From: Congeria kusceri
Lineage: Eukaryota; Mollusca; Bivalvia; Myida; Dreissenidae
DNA: 64,000 bases
Assembly (NCBI GenBank): GCA_027627225.1
Contig: JAPFQT010000038.1
Span: 992,001-1,056,000 of the forward strand
Reading direction: 5' to 3'
In this document: positions 22,824-33,015 of the stretch, piece after piece
How the letters are laid out: every line of letters begins with the position of its first letter
How positions within the stretch are numbered: the first letter of the stretch is position 1
Notes under the pieces: model-generated
Told to the model about the DNA's origin: nothing
Databases searched by the model: none
Seen by the model: only the letters and a program-made list of their open reading frames with translations
Position numbers and translations under genes: made by a program

Positions 22824-22986
22824 ATGGAGGACAAATTGGTCAGCCAGCAACTCGAGTTCAGTAAGCAGCAGCAATGGAACTCGAGCCAGACACTGGACCT
22901 GTACTGACCTCCCTCCTGCCCAAGTGGAAGTGACAGAGGTTGGGATAGTTGTCAAGTCAGGGATTGCGACCCAAAGTTTGGCCGAG
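22824..22986 (+). pseudogene. exon-like remnant, copy 1 (unrecognised protein)
   Basis: Two adjacent coding-like pieces lie in different frames. From 22,824 an open frame of 27 codons runs through 'LVSQQLEFSKQQQWNSSQ' to a TGA at 22,905. After a ~40-bp disrupted stretch, frame +2 relative to it reads 'VVKSGIATQSLAE' up to 22,986 and stops at a consensus donor GAG|GTAAG. The final 'IATQSLAE' is also encoded at 59,117-59,140 with only silent codon changes (GCG/GCA, TTG/CTT, GCC/GCT), which argues for past coding constraint. The intron-like flank after the donor is shared by all three copies. I do not recognise the protein. The internal stop and frame change suggest a dead copy, but a small intron between the two pieces cannot be excluded. 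Confidence 0.35.
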
Positions 22987-23061
22987 GTAAGTTGACATTG
23001 ATGTCAACAATAGTTGCTGTCATGCTGTCCAAATGTAGTATTGTTGCAATTAACATATTTA

Positions 23062-23715
23062 TACCCTCAAAAACCAAGTTTAGGGGGGTATATAGGAGTG
23101 AGCTTGTGGGTCTGTCGGTCTGTTGGTTTTCATGGTTTCCGGATGATAACTCATGCAAGGCTTGACATATTCAAACAATTCTTGGTACACATTTGTATCA
23201 TAATAGAACACAAGTGATGTTGACTTTGGTTGTAAACTACTAAATTTTGACAGAGTTATGGTCCCATTTTGACTTAAATTCCCTAAAAACATGGTTTCCG
23301 GACGATAACTCAAGAATTGCTTGACATATTCAAATAATTTTTGGTATTTAGCATCATAAAATACAGGTTCGACTTTGTTACAAAACACTAAATTTTGACA
23401 GAGTTATGGCCTCTTTTTGACTTAAATTCCCTAAAAACATGGTTTCAGAACTCATGAAAGGCTCAACATATTTAAATTATTTTTGGTACATAGGTGTAAC
23501 ACCATAAAATACAGGTCAGGTTCGACTTTTGTTGCAAACCACTAAATGTTGACAGAGTTATGGCTCATATTGAAATTAAATTTCTCCAAAAACACAGTTA
23601 AACATGCACAAATTAAAGCATTCTCATTGTGTCCATTTCTTTCTAATGGATGCCATAGTTTTGTGACAAGGCCATATTGTGGGGGTATATCCGTCACTCA
23701 TGTGACAAGTTTTAG
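23062..23715 (+). mobile_element. tandem-repeat element inside duplicated block
   Basis: Inserted in the exon-like block relative to its copies at 39,990 and 59,213, where the flanks are continuous. The head 'ataccctcaaaaacc' with 'aggggggtatatagg' is followed by 'gtcggtctg' and three to four units of ~160 bp with 'gataactca.gaa..gcttgac', 'taaattttgacagagttatg' and 'cttaaattccctaaaaacat'. The tail is 'gtgggggtatatcc', then hairpin GTCAC (23,693-23,697) / GTGAC (23,702-23,706), then AAGTTTT. No gene. Confidence 0.75.
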
Positions 23716-24510
23716 CTCACCTGAGATTGAAGTGCGCTAGGGTGAGCTATTTTGGCCAGTCATGGTTTGTCGTCAGTTGTTTGTTGTCTGTCGTTTGTTA
23801 TTAACCTTTCGCATGAAACAACTTCTCTGTAACCGCTGAATGGAAGTTGAAAAAACTGGTCGTATATGTTCAGTCTTCACAGAATTGCGTAGGAATCCAC
23901 ATTTGATACTATGTGTTGTCACTTGGATCAGACAGTGTGTTTTTAGAAAATTATTCATTGTAATGCCATTAGTAACTTGGTCCAATGAAAGCCAGTACCA
24001 GCCAAATTGTGCATTATATTGTCAAGTTCTAATCTAATAATTCTGAGTGAGTTGTTTGATGAAATTACTTGTCTGTTCTTGTTCTCTGCAACTTCTTGTA
24101 ATGAATTGAAGTACTTAGCACTCAGTACCATGCCTTGTTGCGCATATAATAGGCATGTTCCAACGATTATTTACTTGTGGCCTCCTTATTTAGTCACTTG
24201 TGGCCCTCTGCTTTCTAACCAGACATGTTTAAACAAAAATTGTGATAAGTCCATTAATTATTTTGTGTGTTTCGTCCATTGTGTGTGCGTGTGCCATTGA
24301 GTCAGTTAACACTTTCAACACTGGGCAGAATTCCTGTCCAATTATTATTTAGTGACTTGTGGCTTACTTATTAAGTGACTAATGGGCTCCTGCTTTTCCA
24401 CCAGATGTGTTTAAAAAAAATTGTTTAAAGCCCATGAAGAATTTCGTCCGATGTTTGTGCCTGTGTCAACGCTTCAGTTTACACTTAAAACCCTGGGCAG
24501 AATTCAACCA
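23716..24510 (+). repeat. duplicated block downstream of exon-like copy 1
   Basis: From 'tttagctcacctgag' onward this aligns with 39,990-40,335 and 59,213-59,360. The stretch from 24,130 ('gccttgttgcgcatat') aligns with 47,570-47,690, beyond the LINE inserted in the second copy. Within it, 24,155-24,505 is a two-unit tandem duplication of ~171 bp, ending each time in 'ctgggcagaattc' (near 24,320 and 24,491). The piece 'tcttcacagaattgcgt' with 'gaatccacatttgatact' near 23,875-23,912 is similar to the unit of the 82-bp satellite at 59,507. Confidence 0.7.
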
Positions 24511-25834
24511 AATCACACAGAAATCTTCCTTGGGTAATAGAGAAAATCCATACAAGTAAATATTTTAATTGTCTACATTGATGGTACGACCTGATACGTG
24601 ATCTAACATCTGCACAGTGTCAAGTTATGAATTTTATAAAAAGTACCAATTCGCTCCTTGTAGTTGTCGGCCACTAAAAAAAAAAAACGACTGCTTGTAG
24701 ACAGACTTCAGTTTCACTTTGTACATTGTGAGCATTGTTGTTTTGCTGTTGCCAGTTATACATTCAGTTTCTCTAGTAAACGCCATGCATTTGGAAATCA
24801 CAATTAACCCAAGCCCATGCTTGTTTTTGTACCAATATTTTACCATTTATCTTTTACTAATTTAAAAAAAAAAAATCAAATGCTTTTATTTTGCTATTTT
24901 GACAACTTTATTTGTTTCTGGGTCTAAAAAAAAATGATGAAATGTTTAGATCGAATGTCCGTTATTATTGGCCAGGATGACTGATGAGGTTCAACTGAAT
25001 TTTTTATTTGTATTGTATTTGTATTGATCAGTTGGCATAAACGTTAAAAGTCCAGAGTGCAAAATGCGATCATGGTTTGATCCTTTACCATTTTCCTTCA
25101 ATTTAAAGGAGTATCAGTAAAACTCTGGCAACCAAAAGCTTGAAAAACTAGCTAACTTTAAAAATAATTTAACAAAAATGTTCCTTGCGTGACTTGCTAC
25201 CAAATTCCTTAAAATAATAAAATTCAGTGTAAGCCTTCGTTATATGCCGTTTTGTTCAAAATATAGGAAGTCACAAACTAGACAAAATAAAATGTCATGC
25301 TAGCAGATATGTGTAAGATAAAAAAAATAAAAGAAAAACAATTGTCAATTAAATTTCTAAGATAATTTCTTGAGGGGAGAATAGATGCATTAGAGTTTTG
25401 GCTACGAAATTGGATGTTACATAGCCCTAGTTTGAGGTTAGACATTAATTGTTTGACCCAGGGCTCTTGCCCTCAATCTACTTTTGTGACAATTCAGGGT
25501 AGCAACCCAGGGCTACTTTGGCCCTCTTGTATTATGTTTGAGCGTATTTTAACTTTGTATTGTTTAATGGGCATGAAAGCGTATAAATTCTGTTTGTTAC
25601 TGGTTCAATTTATTCTTATCTTGATAGGTGTATATAAGCACTGTTAAAGAAATTCAGGTGTAAATGATATCCTATCTCTTGCTAATGACACTACAGTTTT
25701 GAAGCAGAATGTTAAAACAATTGTCAACATACAAAACCACATTCATAAATCCCTGAACACATCGTTCTGTAGTAGATCTTTGGCACAGAGTTATCAGTGC
25801 GTCTTTGACCCTTTCAGTGGAAAACGAAGCAAAA
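24511..25834. other. unassigned DNA with one orphan hairpin tail
   Basis: No gene is supported. At 25,509-25,525 a 5-bp hairpin, AGGGC and GCCCT, is followed by CTTGTA, resembling the tail of the tandem-repeat elements, and 'cagggctcttgccctc' lies just upstream. AT-rich and A-rich runs fill the rest. Confidence 0.4.
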
Positions 25835-25940
25835 ACTTTGGCAGAAATAATATGCTTTAAAAACTGTCGATGACCCAACGATTTATTATTGAGTTTGAAA
25901 ACAAATTAGTAGACACTACAAGATTTCAAATAGCTTGACG
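25835..25940 (+). repeat. single-copy stem sequence leading into the 57-bp satellite
   Basis: 'gcagaaataatatgctttaa', '...tgagtttgaaaac' and 'caaatagcttgacgaatg' follow the same order as 48,800-48,895 ('gcagaaataatatgcctta', 'tgatgtttgaaaactga', 'tgaatagctaaaaaatga'). The satellite then begins exactly where the partner reads 'agattgccctcctcaatgaa'. Confidence 0.65.
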
Positions 25941-27363
25941 AATGTGATAGCCTTCCCCAGGGAATTCCTTTGAGTAAATTGTCATTCTAAACTAGATAAT
26001 GTGATAGCCTTCCCCAGGGAATTCCTTTGTGTAAATTGTCATTCTAAACTAGATAATGTGATAGCCTTCCCCAGGGAATTCCTTTGAGTAAATTGTCATT
26101 CTAAACTAGATAATGTGATAGCCTTCCCCAGGGAATTCCTTTGAGTAAATTGTCATTCTAAACTAGATAATGTGATAGCCTTCCCCAGGGAATTCCTTTG
26201 AGTAAATTGTCATTCTAAACTAGATAATGTGATAGCCTTCCCCAGGGAATTCCTTTGAGTAAATTGTCATTCTAAACTAGATAATGTGATAGCCTTCCCC
26301 AGGGAATTCCTTTGAGTAAATTGTCATTCTAAACTAGATAATGTGATAGCCTTCCCCAGGGAATTCCTTTGAGTAAATTGTCATTCTAAACTAGATAATG
26401 TGATAGCCTTCCCCAGGGAATTCCTTTGTGTAAATTGTCATTCTAAACTAGATAATGTGATAGCCTTCCCCAGGGAATTCCTTTGAGTAAATTGTCATTC
26501 TAACCTAGATAATGTGATAGCCTTCCCCAGTGAATTCCTTTGTGTAAATTGTCATTCTAAACTAGATAATGTGATAGCCTTCCCCAGGGAATTCCTTTGT
26601 GTAAATTGTCATTCTAAACTAGATAATGTGATAGCCTTCCCCAGGGAATTCCTTTGAGTAAATTGTCATTCTAAACTAGATAATGTGATAGCCTTCCCCA
26701 GGGAATTCCTTTGTGTAAATTGTCATTCTAAACTAGATAATGTGATAGCCTTCCCCAGGAATTCCTTTGTGTAAATTGTCATTCTAAACTAGATAATGTG
26801 ATAGCCTTCCCCAGTGAATTCCTTTGAGTAAATTGTCATTCTAAACTAGATAATGTGATAGCCTTCCCCAGGGAATTCCTTTGAGTAAATTGTCATTCTA
26901 AACTAGATAATGTGATAGCCTTCCCCAGGGAATTCCTTTGTGTAAATTGTCATTCTAAACTAGATAATGTGATAGCCTTCCCCAGGGAATTCCTTTGAGT
27001 AAATTGTCATTCTAACCTAGATAATGTGATAGCCTTCCCCAGTGAATTCCTTTGTGTAAATTGTCATTCTAAACTAGATAATGTGATAGCCTTCCCCAGG
27101 GAATTCCTTTGTGTAAATTGTCATTCTAAACTAGATAATGTGATAGCCTTCCCCAGGGAATTCCTTTGAGTAAATTGTCATTCTAAACTAGATAATGTGA
27201 TAGCCTTCCCCAGGGAATTCCTTTGTGTAAATTGTCATTCTAAACTAGATAATGTGATAGCCTTCCCCAGGAATTCCTTTGTGTAAATTGTCATTCTAAA
27301 CTAGATAATGTGATAGCCTTCCCCAGGGAATTCCTTTGAGTAAATTGTCATTCTAAACTAGAT
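25941..27363 (+). repeat. 57-bp satellite, 25 units
   Basis: The unit starts 'aatgtgatagccttcccca' and continues 'gggaattcctttgagtaaat' and 'tgtcattctaaactagat'. Reading unit by unit gives 25 copies: 25 x 57 = 1,425, less one base in each of units 15 and 24, equals the observed 1,423 bp. Every unit keeps an EcoRI site (GAATTC). Variable sites are 'gagt/gtgt', 'aaacta/aaccta' and 'ggga/gtga'. Units 9-15 and 18-24 show the same series of variants, including the single-base deletion, revealing a nine-unit (~512 bp) higher-order duplication. Confidence 0.97.
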
Positions 27364-27924
27364 AATAGATTTGTAATACGGGTATGTTCGTGACATGTAA
27401 GTTACTTACAGGTTATGAATACATGTGTTAGATTCAAAATGTACTGCTTTATAATCGGGTCAAGTTAATGCGTTTTCTTTTCTGATTTTGAGATCAAAAT
27501 CGGCTTTTGCAACTTTGTGAACATAAATTGATTTATTGTCGCAAACTTATACATAAACTGCACTCCTTAAGTTTAAATATTTTCTCAAGGATATTCCAGA
27601 ATATCCCTTCTAAATGGCTATGTAAATTACTGGCTCTTTGATACTCTATGTAAAATTTATCCAACCTAGACCACAGGTAGTAAATTGTTTGCTTTACTGT
27701 ATAGAAAACAAATGATAAAACCTATAATAATACCACCAGAAGTATTGTCCCATGACTAGCAAAGTGCTCCCTTCATGGTCATTTTGTGTAGCAATTTGCC
27801 AGCAGTATTCTTATATGAGAAACAGCTTTGGAAAAACACGGTATAAGCCGTTTAATTATACAACTTTCCTCAGCAGTAATTTACCATAGTTATAACAACA
27901 ACAACATCAATCACATATACAGTA
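27364..27924. other. unassigned DNA
   Basis: No gene or element boundary was recognised between the satellite and the next tandem-repeat element. It contains small 'acaacaacaa' tracts near 27,895. Confidence 0.4.
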
Positions 27925-28530
27925 ATTATGCCCCCCCCCCCATCAAAGATGGCGGGGTGTATTGGTTTAATGTCGGTCGGTCGGTCGGTTGGTAGACCAC
28001 TTTCATTTCCGTCTAATGGCCAAGTTCGATAATCAGCCAAATCGCTCCAGGAATTGTTGAGTTACTGCCCTTGAATTATCTAATATTAGCCTTTTTAGCA
28101 GTATCCGCTATCTAAGTCAAACAGTTTTGATCTTATCTTCACTAAACTTGCTGAAAATGTTTGTGGGCATAATTTCTTGGCCAAGTTCGATAATCAGCCA
28201 AATCGCCCCAGAATTTGTGGAGTAATGACCCTTGAATTATCTTAAATTGGCAGTTTTAGCGTTACACTCCCTAAGTCCAACAGTTTTCATCTAATCTTCA
28301 CCAAACTTAATGAAAATATTGGAGGTTATAGTATCATTGCCAAGTTTGATGATCAACCAAAACACCCCAGGAACTGCAGAGTTACGTGGAGTTGATTCAT
28401 CTAAAATTGTCCTTCTAAGCAGTTTTCCCTCCCTATGTCCAACAGTTCTCATCCGATCACCACCAAACTTGATATTTAAAAGATTGCTTATAGCCTAGAG
28501 GGGGCATAACAAACAGCTCTTGTTATTAAC
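27925..28530 (+). mobile_element. tandem-repeat element, ~150-bp units
   Basis: The head 'tatgccccccccccc' with 'gatggcggggtgtattgg' is followed by 'ggtcggtcggtcggttgg' and three units with 'ggccaagttcgataatcagc', 'caaatcgc.ccag', 'cttgaattatct' and 'tccaacagtttt.atct.atcttcac'. Landmarks for 'aagtttgatgatcaacc' or 'aagttcgataatcagcc' lie near 28,022, 28,182 and 28,342. The tail is 'gagggggcataacaaacag' and CTCTTGTTATT; a weak AACAA/TTGTT pairing replaces the usual hairpin. Confidence 0.75.
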
Positions 28531-28928
28531 TGTGGTGTGTTGATTTTATCCACCACCTTTTCTTGTCTCTAATAACCATTATTTAACATTTATGATCGTG
28601 TTCTTCAGTTTCATTGTAATCAGTTATAATATTCATTATTAATTACTTATCTGTCAGGAAATTCACAACTTTATGTGCGGTTTTAGAAACATTACATTTC
28701 CAAAATTAGAACATTGAACATATTTAAGATGTTTTCTGTAATATGGCCCCTGATCAACAAAATAAACCATTTATATTGTTTGAGGTTTGTTCACTAACCA
28801 ATTTACCTTGTTCTTTTTGAAATACAATGAATTGAATTCCTTTCAGTGTCTATTATGCTTCACCACCCATTCAAGACCTGAACATTCATGCCAAAATTAA
28901 ATAATGTTATTTGTGTACCTTTGATTTA

Positions 28929-30297
28929 AAGGGGCGTATCGAAAGTATTGCATTGTATATAGACATAGAGCTGAACTTAGTAGTCTCAAACTCGCATAAA
29001 AAATAAAGTTCAGGTTATCTCAAAAATAATTGTAAACTTTTTTTTCCTTCTTAATTAATATGAAATGAATATTGTTATCTCGAAGTTTTAACTTGAATTT
29101 TAGGTTATGTTGAAGAGGTTTTCTGTCCTTACAAGTATTTTTACACTTATTTCTGTTTATCTCAAAGGGTTGATGCCAGTGACAATATCAAGCCAGGACC
29201 AAGTTTCTCTCAGATCGCAAACATCTCGACACATATTTAAGCCTTTGTAAACTTGAATTGAATTATGTTCCACTGGTTAACAGTTCAGTATATGCATACA
29301 GGATAGCAATGCTGTATTGCAATTTCGTGAACATTTAGACTAAATACTTATAAAAGGTCTCTTTTCGGAGATGTCAAACTGCTGATATCTCGACATCGTT
29401 TGTGAGCTCTCTGCGACTTTGAGATATCGAAGTTCAGCTTATATTATTTCAAGACAATATCCTATTATTAACATAATATTGATGAAAAGGGTATACTTGT
29501 ATATGAGACAATAATTAAGTTTGGAAGACATGGTTCTATAAGGATTAAAACACACACCTAGAAATGTGTGCTCTTTAATGAAAACTTGCTATCTGCAAAG
29601 TTTATCAATAGTGAGCAGGGGCCTTATGGTACTTCATGTACATTCCATTCATATCTCTTACTACTACTACAAATTGTCGCACCTGAGTATTTTGGGGCAG
29701 TTTTTTCAGACATCAGTGGAGCAATGGCCCTTTTTTAGCAAACAATGACAATTTTGGACTTGTGTTGCACATAACTCTAAAAGTATTACTGCTACTGTGA
29801 TGGAACTTTATATACATATTAATCAACATGTGAACTTGTGCACCTGGGTATTTAGGTGCAGTTTTTTTGACATCGGCAGAGTTATGGACCTTTTTTTAGC
29901 AAAAAATGACATTTTTGGACTTGTGTCACGTGTAACTCAAAAAGTATTATTATTAGACTGATGGAACTGTATTAACATATTGTTCAGTATGTGAACATGT
30001 GCACCTGGGTATTTTGGTGCAGTTTTTTTCCGCCATCCGTGGAGTTATGACCCTTTTTTAAAACAAAAAATGACATTTTTGGATTTGTATCGCTCGAACT
30101 CAAAAAGTATAACTGCTAGACTAATGAAACTTTATAAGCATATTCATCAGCATGTGAACTTGTGCACCAGGGTATTTTGGTGCATTTTTTCCAACATCAG
30201 AGTTTTGTGACAACCAGCGGAATGTGGGGGCATCCGTGTCCTACGGACACATGTCTAGTTTTTATAAATGTGGACCTACCGTCGATACGCCCCTTTA
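28929..30297. mobile_element. inverted-repeat-bounded element (AAAGGGGCGTATCGA ends)
   Basis: Left end AAAGGGGCGTATCGAAAGT (28,931 on) and right end ACCGTCGATACGCCCCTTT (near 30,277-30,295) are near-perfect inverted repeats. The same ends occur in segmental-duplication copies A and B and singly at 10,238. Inside are unassigned AT-rich DNA and a tandem-repeat element (29,660-30,260). No transposase frame was seen and target duplications are unclear, so the class is unknown. Confidence 0.5.
29660..30260 (+). mobile_element. tandem-repeat element lacking a head, ATGTCTAG tail
   Basis: Four units of ~140 bp with 'tgtgcacctgggtattt', 'gagttatgacccttttttaa', 'aaaaaatgacatttttgga' and 'aactcaaaaagtat'. 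The tail is exact: 'gtgggggcatcc', hairpin GTGTCC (30,236-30,241) / GGACAC (30,245-30,250) with loop TAC, then ATGTCTAG and TT. The usual 'tatgcccccac' head is missing, so this copy is 5'-truncated or was picked up by the surrounding element. Confidence 0.75.
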
Positions 30298-31102
30298 TTA
30301 ATATTGATTGTAGTATCCTAATTTAGTAGTACTGTAGGCCATTAGAAAATGTCTTGCAATTCACGATTTCTTGAAGAATTTTAATTATAATAGTTTGATC
30401 CATTCTGTACTGGAGATTATTGATCAAATACTAACACCCGCAAATTCAGAACATATATGTTCAGACAATTATGCATTGTATCTATTTAAACATTTTGTGT
30501 ATGTACATGCCATGTATAATGTTATGCACACACTAAGGTTAAACCCTGTATTTTATCTCATCTTCAAGCTGTGATTGTTGAAATAACACCCTGTGGGATA
30601 AACTTAGCTGTATTAGTTGACACAGTCGCATTGTTTACTTTTGCCGATCTCATTTTCTGGTCAGCCATTTGAAGAAAATTTACATACATTGTATTTAAAA
30701 TATGCAAACATATTTTCTGAAACATCCAGATTAAATTTGCAGCCACACATGTGCTTCGATTGAGAGTTTTTGAAAACGAGCATAAAGGTCATGGTCAATC
30801 ATTGTGTTTTTTTTTTTTACTTATAGATCATAAATAGTAAGGATCATTACACAGTTTTGTGTCTTTGTTGACTTAACAGGTCCTTTTTAATGAAAGTTTT
30901 CTGTGAAAGTTACCATTTAATTATTTGTTGTAGAAATAACACAAACATATACAATAAAACTTGTTAACAGCCCAAGTTTTGTTTGTTGTATTTCGAGAAT
31001 CTTGGGACTACTTCTTTATTACAATTTGTACATTTTGTATTCAGTACTAGTAGAAGCAGTTGTACTACCAGTTTATGAATTCCACGGTTTGTTAAACATT
31101 TG
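30298..31102. other. unassigned DNA
   Basis: Near 30,330-30,375 'taggccattagaaaatgtc' and 'ttgcaattcacgattt' resemble 7,660-7,700 ('taggcaattctaaaatgtc', 'ttgcaattacaagattt'), a small further trace of the duplicated blocks. Otherwise nothing was recognised. A T-run lies near 30,808. Confidence 0.4.
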
Positions 31103-31351
31103 TTATGCCCCCACTTTAGAGGGGTGGGTGGGTGCATATAGATTTGCCCTTGTGTGTCCATCGTCGGTGCGTGGTGCGTAACTCAAAAAGTATAACTGCT
31201 AGAGTGATGAAACTTCATAAGCATATTCATTCGCAGCGGGGCTTGTGCACCTGGGTATTTTTGTGAAATTTTTTCCGACATCAGTGGAGTTACGGCCATT
31301 TTTTGTAGAAACAAATGACATTTTTAGATTTGTGTCGCGTGTAACTCAAAA
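31103..31351 (+). mobile_element. 5' part of a tandem-repeat element, interrupted
   Basis: The head 'ttatgcccccactttagagg' with 'gtgggtgcatatagatttgc' is followed by one and a half units of the 'cataagcatattcat...cttgtgcacctgggtattt' family and ends abruptly at 'taactcaaaa', where the element at 31,352 begins. In sister copies this point continues 'agtataactgc'. The remaining 3' part is not found on the far side of the insertion. Confidence 0.7.
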
Positions 31352-33015
31352 CAGGCTGTCAACTGGTCCTACTTTTTTCCTACTTTTCATACTTTTTTGA
31401 CTTGCTCATACTTTTTCCTACTTTTTGGTAAAAAAAACTCCTATTATTGCTACTTTTTTAGTTTGCCAGAAATGAAGATGAATTAAATAATGTTTTATAT
31501 AAAAAAGAACAAAGTCTATTTGTAAATGTATTGTATAGATGGGACGATGTGGTATGTTCCCCTGCTTATTTGTCTGGAACTATTTATATTGGTTGTATTG
31601 ACTTTGACATGCATAGATTTGTATTCACTGGCATTTTAAAGGTTCTGAGATATTTAAAAGGCATTAAAAATTAAGTTAAAGTCATGTACACTGAAGAATG
31701 AATCTGTTATCATATACATGTGTAGATATAATTGTGGTTTTGTTCCCAATGATGGGCTTACTGATGGTGCTCAGTGTACTTTCCAGCTCTAAATGTCTTG
31801 TGTAGATTTTATGCAGATCATGTTATTCAAATACATGAACATGGTAGCAGATATTTAGAATCTGGGATTAATTGCTGACTGCCTCAGAAATCTAGCAGGT
31901 TGTAGTCTACTTCATTATCACCTACGGGTAAATTGGAAATCAAAACAATAGTTTTAATAAAGTTGTATTGACATACAACCTGACAAAATGCATTACCCAA
32001 TGGTCTTCTTATTGTTAAAGAAAATGTTAAGCGATTTTTGAAAATAATACTATTTATCAACATTTTTCTGAATATGTACCGAGTGCTATTTCTTTTATAT
32101 TATGAAAGATTATCACATAGATGGAGTATAATCCCATCCTTGATTCTGTAAATGCTCTAACCAATATGTTAGAAATCCTGTGTGTTTGTAAATTGTGATA
32201 AGTCGTGCTGAATTCACCAATTGATTATCCTGATGTCCTTCCTACCCATTGGTGTACAACAAATGCAAGGGACGTATGAATTCACGGACACAGATAATTA
32301 TCTTACTGTGGGTTAAAGTCTCTGACTGTTGATCACTTGCCCCTTGCCACTGTAGGCCCAAACCACAGTAGGCTCAAGCCTTAATGGGGTCATATTCTTT
32401 GAAGTGAGAAAGCTACCCATCTAGCTTATGAAAGATCAGTAGTTCTACCCAGGTGCCTGCATGTTTGTTGTCTTTCTCCACCATGAAAAGCTGGAAATCA
32501 CCATATTATAACTGGCTGATGAGTGTGACATTAAATCCAATAAACAGCAGGCAAAGATGGTCCAATACAATTGGGAGTACAACTTCTTAAAAAAGACAAT
32601 TGATTTCAAAGTGCTTGATACTATTGGTAGTAGTAACTCTGTGAAACCTTTGGTATTGATGTAACATATTCTGCAGTGTACATGTTTATTGTAATCATAA
32701 CCTTATATTTATATTGAGCTAGTTATTGGTATGTTTGTATTATTAGTTAAACAATTAAAAAAACCAATTCAGGATTTCTGGCAGATGTCCCATGATTACA
32801 CTCCTCAAGCTGAACAGTTGCCTATTGTTAACATTGAAGGGTAATTTACAAAGTTCAGCCAATTTAAACGTAACTTTGCTATGGTAAATGTGTTTTAAAA
32901 TTCCTACTTTTTGACGAGAAATGTATACTTTTGCCTACTTTTTGCCTGCTTTTTTTTAATAAAGAAAGCTCCTATATTTTTCCTACTTTTTCACTGAGGA
33001 CGAGTTGACAGCCTG
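31352..33015. mobile_element. DNA element with CAGGCTGTCAACT inverted ends
   Basis: CAGGCTGTCAACT at 31,352-31,364 is exactly inverted as AGTTGACAGCCTG at 33,003-33,015, with further similarity inward (GGTCCT versus CGTCCT) and 'cctactttttc' runs near both ends. At 1,664 bp it has no recognisable transposase, so it is non-autonomous. Flanking bases (CAAAA and TAATT) do not match as a target duplication, which may mean an adjacent deletion, since the interrupted array does not resume on the right. A SINE-like repeat lies inside. Confidence 0.6.
32335..32550 (+). mobile_element. bivalve SINE-like repeat fragment
   Basis: The stretch 'gatcagtagttctacccagg', 'tctttctccaccatgaaaag', 'ctggaaatcaccatat' and 'gacattaaatccaataaa' resembles, from memory, a short interspersed repeat common in bivalve genomes whose 3' part reads 'ctggaaagtcgccatatgac' and '.gacgttaaaccca'. 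No A or B box is obvious, so only the 3' body may be present. Confidence 0.4.

Noticed and set aside
25941..27363. CRISPR-like repeat with variable spacers
   Set aside because: Units are contiguous and near-identical along all 57 bp. Variation is limited to a few point sites.
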